DNA from: SIG714 sp964638675
GTDB taxonomy: Bacteria; Bacillota; Clostridia; Oscillospirales; CAG-272
Reading direction: 5' to 3'
DNA: 54,473 bases
NCBI GenBank assembly: GCA_964638675.1
Contig: CAZXAU010000015.1
Span: 1-54,473 of the forward strand
The translations under genes were made by a program, and so were the position numbers. Numbering within the stretch: the stretch's first letter is position 1; the number at the start of each line of letters is the position of its first letter. This document shows, piece by piece, positions 7,616-15,412 of the stretch. Under the pieces are notes generated by a model. The model did no database searches. It saw nothing but the letters and a program-made list of their open reading frames with translations, and was not told where the DNA came from.

Positions 7616-9295
7616 TCAAACCGTCATAATTATCGGAATTATCATAGGTTTACGTCTTGTCGATTTCCAGATATGTTTTGCTATCTCATCACGGACTCTG
7701 CCTTTTGCAGATGACAGATCATATCTTCCTGAACCGAGGGTGTCGCTCAGCGTGTCATATGCGATCGATCTCAGGTCGTTTATCAGATCTTCCGATTCTC
7801 TCACATATACAAATCCGCGTGATATGATATCCGGACCAGAAGATATCGTGTAGTCGTATGAATTTATTGATGCCGCAATTATGATAAGTCCGTCCTGTGA
7901 AAGAAGAAGGCGTTCACGAAGTACCGCTGAGCCGACGTCTCCGACTCCGCTTCCGTCAACCATGACACTTCCGCTTGGAACTGTCTCTCCCCATGATGCA
8001 GAATTTCCGGTCAGCTCAAGCACTCTTCCAAGCTCGGGAATGAAAATATTGCACGGCTCCATTCCCATTTCAACAGCGAGCTCCTTGTGTGATTTGAGGT
8101 GCATGGCCTCGCCGTGTACAGGCATGAAAAATTTAGGACGCACAAGAGAGTGGAGAAGCTTGATCTCATCACGGCAGGCATGACCCGAAACATGGACATC
8201 GCTGGTCGTATCTCTGTAAACTCTGATCCCTCTGTGGCAGAGCTCATTTACAACATTGTTGACAAGCTTTTCATTTCCCGGGATAGGATGTGAGCTTATG
8301 ATAACGAGGTCGTCATTTCCGAGCTTGATCTTATCATGCTCTCCGTATGCCATTCTGTAAAGTCCGGACATTCTCTCACCCTGAGAACCTGTACAGATTA
8401 TCGTGAGCTGTTCGGGCTTGTATCTCTTGACTTCATTTATATCGATAACTGCCTTTTCGGGATAATTGATATATCCGAGATCGTGTGCGGCAGTCAGGAC
8501 GTTTATCATTGATCTGCCTGTGATGGCAACCTTTCTCCCGTGTGCCACGCTCTTATCGATGATTTGCTGTACTCGGTGGACATTTGATGAGAATGTTGCA
8601 ATGACAAGCCGTTCCTTATTGTGGCGCTCGAAAATGTCGTCAAATGTTTCTCCGACCGTTTTTTCCGAAGGTGTGAATCCGCTTTTTTCTACATTTGTGG
8701 ATTCACACATGAAGAGTAGAACCCCTTTTTTGCCGATCTCGGCAAAGCGGGGAAGATCCATGACTTCGCCGTCAACGGGTGTCAGATCAAGCTTGAAATC
8801 GCCCGAATGTATTACTGTTCCGACCGGAGTTGTAATTGCAAGGGCACATGAATCTGCAATTGAGTGATTCACTCTTATGAATTCAACGGCGAAATTTCCG
8901 ACCTTTACAGTGTCACCGGCTTCAATGTCTACAAGTTCAGGCGGCTTTTTTGAGGGAAGCTCTTTAAATTTGTTTTTAAGTATACCCACCGAAAGCTTTG
9001 TTGCGAATATCGGTGAGCTCAGTGATTCGGGAAGGGTCGTTACAGCACCGATGTGATCCTCATGACCGTGCGTGATGAATATTCCCTTAAGCTTTTCAGA
9101 ATTTTTTTCTATATAGCTGAAATCGGGGATGATATAATCGACTCCCGGCATTGCATCGTCAGGAAAGCCCATTCCGCAATCTATCATTATCATGTCGTTT
9201 CCGTATTCCAGGACAGTGAGGTTTTTACCGATTTCGTTTATCCCGCCGAGCGGAATAATTCTTAATTTTTCTTGTTTTTTTGCTTTTTTAGGCAT
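7616..9295 (-). CDS. rnj: Ribonuclease J
   Basis: A 559-residue ribonuclease of the metallo-beta-lactamase/beta-CASP family that matures rRNA and turns over mRNA in the cytoplasm, acting as a 5'-3' exonuclease and endonuclease. The N-terminal signature IIPLGGINEIGKN and the zinc motif THGHEDH (H76, H78, D80, H81) are present, with the beta-CASP region (ATFSSNVHR..., ICTGSQGE, HVSGHA) and the C-terminal domain. Full family length. A promoter and an inverted-repeat leader lie upstream (9361-9431). The foldase gene follows by about 107 bp, so it may head a loose operon. Confidence 0.96.
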   Translation of the reverse strand: MPKKAKKQEKLRIIPLGGINEIGKNLTVLEYGNDMIMIDCGMGFPDDAMPGVDYIIPDFSYIEKNSEKLKGIFITHGHEDHIGAVTTLPESLSSPIFATKLSVGILKNKFKELPSKKPPELVDIEAGDTVKVGNFAVEFIRVNHSIADSCALAITTPVGTVIHSGDFKLDLTPVDGEVMDLPRFAEIGKKGVLLFMCESTNVEKSGFTPSEKTVGETFDDIFERHNKERLVIATFSSNVHRVQQIIDKSVAHGRKVAITGRSMINVLTAAHDLGYINYPEKAVIDINEVKRYKPEQLTIICTGSQGERMSGLYRMAYGEHDKIKLGNDDLVIISSHPIPGNEKLVNNVVNELCHRGIRVYRDTTSDVHVSGHACRDEIKLLHSLVRPKFFMPVHGEAMHLKSHKELAVEMGMEPCNIFIPELGRVLELTGNSASWGETVPSGSVMVDGSGVGDVGSAVLRERLLLSQDGLIIIAASINSYDYTISSGPDIISRGFVYVRESEDLINDLRSIAYDTLSDTLGSGRYDLSSAKGRVRDEIAKHIWKSTRRKPMIIPIIMTV

Positions 9296-9360
9296 AGTGT
9301 CTCCGTATTTGATGATATATATTATGTGTATTGAATCATTATTGTTTAAATATGTTTTCG

Positions 9361-9431
9361 TTGAACGATAACGCAGTCATGAACGTTCAAAACCATTTTA
9401 CATAATAGCATACAATTATGAAAAAATGCAA
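9361..9431 (-). promoter_or_regulatory. Promoter and leader hairpin of the RNase J gene
   Basis: Minus strand: TTGCAT (9426-9431), 18-bp spacer, TATTAT (9402-9407). The 5' leader then holds TTGAACG/CGTTCAA (9361-9367 and 9384-9390) as an inverted repeat, partly overlapping the palindrome TGAACGTTCA. RNase J autoregulation through its leader is possible but not shown. The rest of the gap to 9520 shows nothing else clear. Confidence 0.45.
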
Positions 9432-9522
9432 GTCTTTTTTTAAATTTAGCATTAATTAATAAAATGTCTTTCAGACTAAATGGGAAAGTGAATGAAAAGA
9501 TTGGCATTTTGGAGTGAGGGGC

Positions 9523-9804
9523 TTATATCATTACCGAACGGAATATAACAAAAGACAGAATACACATGCCGAATCCGATCATGAAACCGAGTGCCAGCAT
9601 TACAAGGGCAAATGTATTCCGATTTGCATTCTTTTGCGAATGCTTGCTTTTATCTGTGTATTCCGCTATTATCCTGTTCGCTTCCTTGATTATGTCATCA
9701 GAGCTTTCCGCTTTGTCTTCGTCTATAATGAACTGTGCTTCGTTGAAAAGAGTCTTTCCGTCTCCCTTGAATACGAGAATGCTTTTCCTGCTTCCTTTAT
9801 ACAT
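9523..9804 (-). CDS. Small membrane protein of unknown function
   Basis: A 93-residue protein: a soluble N-terminal half (MYKGSRKSILVFKGDGKTLFNEAQFIIDEDKAESSDDIIKEANRIIAEY, presented here only as visible composition: acidic, helical) and a C-terminal hydrophobic segment (about residues 66-90) that should anchor it in the membrane. GGAGG lies 9 nt before the ATG, which supports translation. I do not recognise a family. It is separated from the RNase J gene by about 230 bp and is divergent from the nucleotidyltransferase fusion gene at 10002. Confidence 0.6.
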   Translation of the reverse strand: MYKGSRKSILVFKGDGKTLFNEAQFIIDEDKAESSDDIIKEANRIIAEYTDKSKHSQKNANRNTFALVMLALGFMIGFGMCILSFVIFRSVMI

Positions 9805-9924
9805 TTTATCTGCCTCCGATATCGAATTTTACGGTTTATTATCGACAAGCGAAAAGATTTTATTCGATAAAAACAGAATAATTTGCCCTTATGTGGCACA
9901 GATTATTTATAAGCACATATAACC

Positions 9925-9980
9925 GACCGGTCAATCGTCAAAGCGGTTGGGCTTTAAATAAAACATACGGTTGATCGGTC
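9925..9980. promoter_or_regulatory. Paired operator-like repeats upstream of the nucleotidyltransferase fusion
   Basis: GACCGGTC (9925-9932, a perfect palindrome, extended to GACCGGTCAA) and TTGATCGGTC (9971-9980) form an inverted pair with one mismatch, 36 bp apart. The second copy is 21 bp before the start codon at 10002. This spacing suggests binding of a dimeric regulator; none is identified. Confidence 0.3.
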
Positions 9981-10001
9981 AAAAAATAAGGCGGTGGTAT
10001 T

Positions 10002-12227
10002 ATGGATAAAAATATAAACGGTTATGAAAAAAATCCCCTGATTGAGAGCGTTACGGCGGTAATTCTGTGCGGAGGAGAGGGAAAGCGTCTTCGCCCCCTG
10101 ACACAGAGCAGACCGAAACCGCTTCTTGAGATCGGCGGAGAAGCTATTATCAAAAAAATACTGAGAAGGCTGTCAAGGGACGGGATAAAAAAAGCGATAC
10201 TGACCGTCGGATATCTCGCTGACATGATAGAAAATGAGCTTGGAAATGAATTTGAAGGCATTTCCATCGAATACATCAGAGAAAATACTCCCATGGGAAG
10301 TGCCGGGGGCGTAAAGTCGGCAGAGAATAAATTATCCGACATCTTTCTTGTTCTGTGCGGAGATGCTTTTTTTGATTTTTCTCTCGCAAATGCAATTGAA
10401 ACCCTTGATCGGAAAAAATGTGATGCCGTGATAGTAACATCAAAAAGCAAGAATCCTCTTGAATTCGGGGTCGTCTGTACGAACAGCGATGGAAGGATAA
10501 ATGAATTTGTCGAAAAGCCTTCATGGAGTGCGGTCTGCTCTGACGAGATCAACACCGGAATATATGTGTTCAGTAAAAAAGTGCTTTCCCTTATTCCTGA
10601 TGATCGTCCTTACGATTTCGGAAAGGATCTTTTCCGGAAAATGCTCGGACTTGAAATGACTGTATATGCCTGTCACGCAGACGGAATGTGGCGTGATATA
10701 GGAGATCCTTCAAGCTATTTTGAGTGTAATATGATCGCAAGCGGAAATGAGAATATCATATCACCCGATTGCATCATCGGAAAAAACAGCGATATAAAGC
10801 GAAGCATAATAGGGAAAAACTGTGTTATCGGCGAAGATTGCCGTATAAAAGGGGCGATCATTGCGGATGACTGCCGCATAGGCTCGGGAGTTAAGCTGTC
10901 GCCCGGATGCGTTATAGGAAAGGGAAGTGTTTTGGGAGACCGTGCACTTGTAGGTTCGGGAGTTATACTTCCATGCAATTACACCCTGAGTGCATTTTCA
11001 CTTGTCGACAATCCATTGTCCTCATGTGATATATTCTCGGTGAGATCTGCCCTTTTTTATTCCGAATGCCGTGATAAGCTCAGAGCACTCGGGCTTGCGA
11101 TCACACGTGCCTTTCCTAAACTGAAGATCGCCGCCTGCTATGAAAGAGGGAGCACAAGGGCAAAAAATTCCTGCCTGACATTTCTTCGCGGATGTGCAAA
11201 GCTGTCAGACAACCTTTGGTTTCTCGGCGGTATGGGCTACGCTGAGGCAAGATTTGCGGCAACTCAGGATGATTATGACCTTACCGCCTTTGTCAGAGCC
11301 GGTGCAATAAAAACCGAGATATTCTTTTTCGACAAAAACGCTGCTTATCCGGGGGCAAGATTTGAAAGTGCAGTCAGGTATTCTGCGGCGTTCTGCGGTG
11401 TTTCACCCTCGATAAGCGAATATCCGATCAATGTTCCTCAGACGAATTACAGGGAGTTATATATCGGGAAGCTCAAGGATGCACTGCCCGACAAGCTCGC
11501 TCATTCTGTTGATATCAAGGGAGACGATCCCGGAATTTCGGCATGTCTTGAATGCAACTCAAATAAAATTGCCGACAAAAACGATTCGACGGACGACAGT
11601 GCGATGAGCGACAGTGAAAAAGAAAAAACCGATATAAAAATCACTATAAAAAATGATGGCTGTGAGATAGAGTATGACGGTGTTAAATTTGACGAGGATC
11701 ATACAAAAGCGGTCTGCCTGCTTTATTATCTGACAAAGGGCATCAGCGATATATCACTTCCTTACCGCTCACCTTTTGCCCTGCATTCACTCGCCTTGGG
11801 GAATAAAGCAAATGTCAGATTTTATTCGCTTTGTCCCTATTGTGAGAGCGATGAGATCGCAATAGAAAAGCTTAAATACACGCCTGCACTGTTTGACGGG
11901 AATTTTGCGGCGGCGGCATTTTTGAGCTATATTACCGATATGGAGCTATCGGGAAGAGCACTTGCGTCAATTCTTCCTTCCTTTGCAATAAAACAGCTCG
12001 AGCTGTCGGTTGACGAATCCGCAAAGCTTCCGCTTATCAAAAAAACAGAAAATACAGCAGGCGAGGGAGAGGGAAATGTCATAAGAAGAGGAAAGGGAAG
12101 AATACGCATTATAGCCGAAAACGGACCCAATATTACGCTCCTTGCCGAATCTGCCGATGAATTTTCTGCCGATGAGCTCATAAACGACGCCCGTAAATAT
12201 ATCTCTTCGGTTTGTAAACGATCATAA
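10002..12227 (+). CDS. Nucleotidyltransferase fused to a degenerate phosphomannomutase-like domain
   Basis: A 741-residue protein. Residues 18-240 are a sugar-1-phosphate nucleotidyltransferase (AVILCGGEGKRLRPLT, KPLLEIGG, LCGDAFFDF, EFVEKP, NTGIYVF, WRDIGDPSSYFE). Residues about 250-330 are hexapeptide repeats of a left-handed beta-helix. The remaining 400 residues follow the GDP-mannose pyrophosphorylase/phosphomannomutase-like fusion family: an early helix with R-x-S-T-R, a FFFDKNAAYPGARFE segment and a domain-IV-like C-terminus. No TASHNP phosphoserine loop is visible, so mutase activity is doubtful. The protein is somewhat shorter than typical fusions (about 820 residues). It probably makes or senses a nucleotide sugar for surface glycans. 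AAGGCGG precedes the ATG. Confidence 0.82.
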   Translation: MDKNINGYEKNPLIESVTAVILCGGEGKRLRPLTQSRPKPLLEIGGEAIIKKILRRLSRDGIKKAILTVGYLADMIENELGNEFEGISIEYIRENTPMGSAGGVKSAENKLSDIFLVLCGDAFFDFSLANAIETLDRKKCDAVIVTSKSKNPLEFGVVCTNSDGRINEFVEKPSWSAVCSDEINTGIYVFSKKVLSLIPDDRPYDFGKDLFRKMLGLEMTVYACHADGMWRDIGDPSSYFECNMIASGNENIISPDCIIGKNSDIKRSIIGKNCVIGEDCRIKGAIIADDCRIGSGVKLSPGCVIGKGSVLGDRALVGSGVILPCNYTLSAFSLVDNPLSSCDIFSVRSALFYSECRDKLRALGLAITRAFPKLKIAACYERGSTRAKNSCLTFLRGCAKLSDNLWFLGGMGYAEARFAATQDDYDLTAFVRAGAIKTEIFFFDKNAAYPGARFESAVRYSAAFCGVSPSISEYPINVPQTNYRELYIGKLKDALPDKLAHSVDIKGDDPGISACLECNSNKIADKNDSTDDSAMSDSEKEKTDIKITIKNDGCEIEYDGVKFDEDHTKAVCLLYYLTKGISDISLPYRSPFALHSLALGNKANVRFYSLCPYCESDEIAIEKLKYTPALFDGNFAAAAFLSYITDMELSGRALASILPSFAIKQLELSVDESAKLPLIKKTENTAGEGEGNVIRRGKGRIRIIAENGPNITLLAESADEFSADELINDARKYISSVCKRS

Positions 12228-12248
12228 AATCAGTGCATATAGTTTTTG

Positions 12249-12283
12249 GGGGAACTTTCAGCAGAAGGTTCTCCTGATTTTTT
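12249..12283 (+). terminator. Terminator of the nucleotidyltransferase fusion gene
   Basis: GGGGAACTTT (12249-12258), loop CAGCAG, AAGGTTCTCC (12265-12274), two G-U pairs, then TGATTTTTTT. Confidence 0.75.
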
Positions 12284-12331
12284 AAAAATTTGTCTTTGTA
12301 TTTTGCGAAAAAGTAGAAAAAAATACAATTA

Positions 12332-12342
12332 CATGATATAAT
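12332..12342 (+). promoter_or_regulatory. Extended -10 promoter element of the ECF sigma operon
   Basis: TGATATAAT with TATAAT at 12337-12342 makes an extended -10. The -35 position holds only TAGAAA, so recognition would rely on the TGn motif. Transcription would start about 90 nt before the sigma factor gene. Confidence 0.45.
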
Positions 12343-12441
12343 ATGAAAAAAATGCATTTTTCCATAAGGAATAATGCACCGCTTGATCGTATAAGAAGTG
12401 AAGGGGTCAGACGTGATCTCAAAAAATAAGGAGGATATCCT

Positions 12442-12993
12442 ATGGACAACGGTGCCTGTAGCTACCGCCGTTTCCTTGATGGTGATGAAAGTGCCTTTGA
12501 TGATATAATGAATGAGCTGTTTCGTCCGCTCGTATTCTTTATTGACCGTTACCTGCATGATGTACATGCCTCAGAAGATATTGCGATAGATGTCTTTTCG
12601 GAGCTTGTTGTACATAAGCACCGCTATAATTTCAGGGTTACGCTGAAAACATATCTGTTTATGCTCGGAAGAAGCCGTGCTATCGATTATTTAAGACACC
12701 GCAAGGTTATGAATTTTTCCGATCTGCAGCAGGAGTGTGACATATCGGAAATTGTCGATGATGAAAAGCTGCTCGAGGAGATGATTCTTGAGGACGAGCG
12801 TAAGCGTATTATCAATGCCGCCATTTCGGAATTGCAGGAGGATATGCGTGTTGTCATACACCTTATTTACTTTGAGGAGATGACATATGACGAGGCGGCA
12901 AAGGTCATGAAGAAAAAGCGAAAACAGATAGATAATCTGTTATATCGTGCCAAAAAGGAGCTTCGTATCATATTGGGAGAGGATGGCGAGTAA
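12442..12993 (+). CDS. ECF-type RNA polymerase sigma factor
   Basis: A 183-residue sigma-70-family factor with only regions 2 and 4. Region 2 spans about residues 20-90 (FDDIMNELFRPLVFFIDRYLHDVHASEDIAIDVF, YNFRVTLKTYLFMLGRSRAIDYLRHRK) and binds the -10 element. Region 4 spans about 125-178 (ISELQEDMRVVIHLIYFEEMTYDEAAKVMKKKRKQIDNLLYRAKKEL, a helix-turn-helix for the -35). TAAGGAGGATATCCT ends just before the ATG. The next gene, a membrane protein 5 bp downstream, is the likely anti-sigma partner. The inducing signal is unknown, perhaps envelope or protease stress given the serpin. Confidence 0.94.
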   Translation: MDNGACSYRRFLDGDESAFDDIMNELFRPLVFFIDRYLHDVHASEDIAIDVFSELVVHKHRYNFRVTLKTYLFMLGRSRAIDYLRHRKVMNFSDLQQECDISEIVDDEKLLEEMILEDERKRIINAAISELQEDMRVVIHLIYFEEMTYDEAAKVMKKKRKQIDNLLYRAKKELRIILGEDGE

Positions 12994-12998
12994 CTTTT

Positions 12999-13751
12999 AT
13001 GAGAGATTTAAATGAATGTAAGGCGGAGATATTCCGTCTGAGCGAAAACAAAATTAAAGAAAAGAAGAGAAGATACAATCGTATTATTGCATTGTGCCTG
13101 CCGCTGTGTCTTATTTTAACAATATGCACTTTTGCTGTCATACCGTTGTCCGATCAAAGGGGAAAAGACGGTATAAACGACAGTTGTTCCAATGAGAATA
13201 TTTATTTAAGCAGCACTTATTCTCAGATAAAGGATGATACCGGAAAATATCCGGAATCGAGCGGTAATCTGAACGATGCAGACAACACCTTCAGAACACC
13301 TGCCTCGATGGATCCTCTTGACGATACTAATTTTGAGTTTTCACTGACATGGGGATGCTACGGTATAAGCTCATATGACAGCAAAACGGAGAGGCTTGTA
13401 AAAACAACCGATGCTGCAAGACCGGAGGATTATATTACGACTTATAGTCTGACGACCGAACAATGGCTGAAAATCATCAACTGTTTTTCAGAGTTGAATA
13501 TTGAGTCATATCCAGATGAGTACGACCCGCACGGGGGAACTCTCAGTTCCGACCCGTCAATGACGTTGACCTTAACGGTACGATCCGGCGACTTCAGTAA
13601 GACAGTTACGGCAAGAGATATTGCACTTACATATGAGTGCGAGGATCCCAAGGGACAAAAATTTCTTGATGTCTGCAAGGTGATACGCGATATTCTGACT
13701 TCAAGCGATGAATGGAAAGCTCTGCCCGAATATGAATTTTTCTATGATTGA
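12999..13751 (+). CDS. Membrane protein, probable anti-sigma factor
   Basis: A 250-residue protein starting 5 bp after the ECF sigma gene. It has a short charged cytoplasmic N-terminus (MRDLNECKAEIFRLSENKIKEKKRR...), one membrane segment (about residues 28-48) and an extracellular domain of about 200 residues ending in SSDEWKALPEYEFFYD. The topology and position are those of clostridial ECF partner proteins, but no zinc anti-sigma motif is visible, so the role is inferred from context. The external domain may sense the signal. Its stop overlaps the region leading into the serpin gene. Confidence 0.72.
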   Translation: MRDLNECKAEIFRLSENKIKEKKRRYNRIIALCLPLCLILTICTFAVIPLSDQRGKDGINDSCSNENIYLSSTYSQIKDDTGKYPESSGNLNDADNTFRTPASMDPLDDTNFEFSLTWGCYGISSYDSKTERLVKTTDAARPEDYITTYSLTTEQWLKIINCFSELNIESYPDEYDPHGGTLSSDPSMTLTLTVRSGDFSKTVTARDIALTYECEDPKGQKFLDVCKVIRDILTSSDEWKALPEYEFFYD

Positions 13752-13765
13752 AAGGAAAAATTAAA

Positions 13766-15031
13766 ATGAAAAAAACAAGAATAAATCTTATCCTGATATG
13801 TATGCTTTTGCTGTCGGCTCTACTGCTTAATCTGACGAGCTGTTTTATTTCAATATCGTCACAAGCGGAGAATCTTATGGAGGGCATCACTCCAAATCCA
13901 GTGAATGCTTCGGATGATCTGAAATCGCAGAATGCGGCTGTCACCGATTTTGCAGTCAGGCTGTTCAAAGCATGCGAAGAGAGCGGCAAAAACACTTTAA
14001 TTTCACCGTTATCGGTTCTCTTTGCACTGTCAATGACTGCGAACGGAGCGGAAGGTGAAACGCTTGCACAGATGGAAAGCGTTCTCGGAATGAGCAAGGA
14101 TGAGCTGAATCTATATCTTTACAGCTACATGAACAAACTGCCGCAAGCAGAGAAATACAAGCTCAGTCTTGCAAATTCGATATGGTTTACAGACCATGAG
14201 CGTTTTACGGTAAATCGCAGCTTTTTGCAAACAAATGCAGATTACTATAAGGCAGATGTATATAAAGCAGCCTTCAACAATCAGACGCTCAGAGATATAA
14301 ACAATTGGGTAAAGCAGAAAACCGATGGCATGATTCCGGAGATATTGAATGAAATTCCGGCAGATGCTGTTATGTACCTTATAAATGCTCTTGCATTCGA
14401 AGCGGAATGGTCAGAAATATATAAGAGCAATGAGGTCAGAAAGGGCGAATTTACAAAGGAAGACGGAACAAAGCAGAATGTCGACTTTATGTACGGCACT
14501 GAGGGAAAATATCTTGAAGACGATAAAGCAAGCGGTTTTATGAAATACTACAGCGGCGGCAAATATGCATTTGTTGCGATGCTCCCGAGAGAAGGAGTCA
14601 ACCTTTCTGACTATGTTGCATCGCTCGACGGCGAGTCGCTGAATGCTATGCTCAGCAATCCCAAGAGTATGACTGTTTTTACATCGATTCCGAAATTTGA
14701 AACCGAATATAATGTGGAAATGTCAGGCATTCTCAGTGAGATGGGCATGTCCTCTGCATTTGATCCTGATAATGCACAGTTCGGCGGTCTCGGCAGTTCG
14801 ACTGATGGGAATATCTATATTGGTCGGGTTATCCATAAAACCTTCATTTCGGTAGGCGAGAAGGGAACAAAGGCAGGCGCCGCAACAGTTGTGGAGATCA
14901 TGGATGAATGTTTTATGCAACCGATTGAACCGGAAGAAGTTTATCTTGACAGACCGTTTGTATATATGCTTATCGACTGCGAAAACAATATTCCTTTCTT
15001 TATAGGAACGATGACAGATGTCGGAAAATGA
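13766..15031 (+). CDS. Serpin (serine protease inhibitor), lipoprotein
   Basis: A 421-residue serpin with a lipoprotein signal ending LNLTSC (C26), so it should be displayed on the outer face of the membrane. Serpin landmarks are clear: NTLISPLSVLFALSMTANGAEGETLAQM, SLANSIWF, WVKQKTDGMIPEIL, LINALAFEAEW and DRPFVYMLIDCENNIPFFIG. The reactive loop hinge EKGTKAGAATVVE (from E365) has the small residues needed for loop insertion, so it should be inhibitory. Standard numbering places P1 at E381 (..VVEIMDE-CFM..). It belongs to the ECF operon. ATG 13766 has AAAGGA 9 nt upstream; a TTG at 13748 is less likely. Confidence 0.93.
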   Translation: MKKTRINLILICMLLLSALLLNLTSCFISISSQAENLMEGITPNPVNASDDLKSQNAAVTDFAVRLFKACEESGKNTLISPLSVLFALSMTANGAEGETLAQMESVLGMSKDELNLYLYSYMNKLPQAEKYKLSLANSIWFTDHERFTVNRSFLQTNADYYKADVYKAAFNNQTLRDINNWVKQKTDGMIPEILNEIPADAVMYLINALAFEAEWSEIYKSNEVRKGEFTKEDGTKQNVDFMYGTEGKYLEDDKASGFMKYYSGGKYAFVAMLPREGVNLSDYVASLDGESLNAMLSNPKSMTVFTSIPKFETEYNVEMSGILSEMGMSSAFDPDNAQFGGLGSSTDGNIYIGRVIHKTFISVGEKGTKAGAATVVEIMDECFMQPIEPEEVYLDRPFVYMLIDCENNIPFFIGTMTDVGK

Positions 15032-15128
15032 TTTTTAAAAAGCTTTTATAAAGCATTGAATCGTTCTGTAACAATTTCAAAACTTTTTTGGATGAAGTAA
15101 AAACGATTTTAACTTAAAAAACACTGAA

Positions 15129-15155
15129 AAAAGCCCGGGATCTTCCCGGGTTTTT
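15129..15155 (+). terminator. Terminator of the sigma/serpin operon
   Basis: AAAAGCCCGGGA (15129-15140), loop TCT, TCCCGGG (15144-15150), TTTTT. A perfect GC-rich stem with a U-tail about 100 bp after the serpin stop. Confidence 0.9.
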
Positions 15156-15234
15156 GCGTTAATCTTTTTTAATGCTGTGCAATATCAGCGAAAAAGGCGA
15201 TTTTAAATTTGACGTTAAAATTTTATTTTTTAAG

Positions 15235-15263
15235 GTATAAAATCAGAAAAATCGGGAATAATG
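15235..15263 (+). promoter_or_regulatory. Sigma-F promoter of spoIIR
   Basis: GTATA (15235-15239), 14-bp spacer, GGGAATAATG (15254-15263). Both elements match the B. subtilis sigma-F consensus (GYATA and GGNNANAHTR) without mismatch. spoIIR is a known early forespore, sigma-F-dependent gene, which supports the call. Transcription would start near 15270, giving a leader of about 140 nt. Confidence 0.75.
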
Positions 15264-15277
15264 GCTGTAGTTGATAT

Positions 15278-15412
15278 AAGGAGCGTAGCGTGAAAAATAT
15301 GTTTTACTTGCATGGAGAAGTTTATCTGTTTCACGCTTGAATTCGCTGAGTAACCTTAGTGAATTTCCAAAATAATTTGTGCCGCCGCTCCGTCGGCAGA
15401 ATGGGGATCATT
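15278..15412 (+). repeat. Leader element copy A (upstream of spoIIR)
   Basis: One of two homologous leader elements; the other is at 27540-27699 on the minus strand. In order: AAGGAG and a GTG mini-ORF; inverted repeat AGCGTGAAA (15287-15295) / TTTCACGCT (15329-15337); a 12-bp stem GAATTCGCTGAG / CTTAGTGAATTT with loop TAAC and three G-U pairs in the plus strand; a hairpin TGCCG/CGGCA; then GGGGA and the spoIIR ATG. The G-U pairs argue for structure in the spoIIR transcript rather than its complement. Confidence 0.7.
15290..15340 (+). CDS. Putative leader mini-ORF, 16 codons
   Basis: GTG-started frame encoding VKNMFYLHGEVYLFHA (formyl-Met at the start), preceded by AAGGAG with 6-nt spacing. 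The second leader copy has a mini-ORF starting VKVMFYL in the same place. Conservation of start, ribosome binding site and first residues suggests translation; it may equally reflect conserved DNA. No function is known. Confidence 0.4.
   Translation: MKNMFYLHGEVYLFHA

Noticed and set aside
8466..8867. 133-codon frame antisense to RNase J
   Set aside because: Lies wholly inside a well-supported gene with intact motifs and has no signals of its own.
12249..12283. Relationship of this hairpin to the repeat at 32573-32675 (both contain GGGGAACTTT)
   Set aside because: The shared core is short and the rest differs; it is explained as an ordinary terminator.
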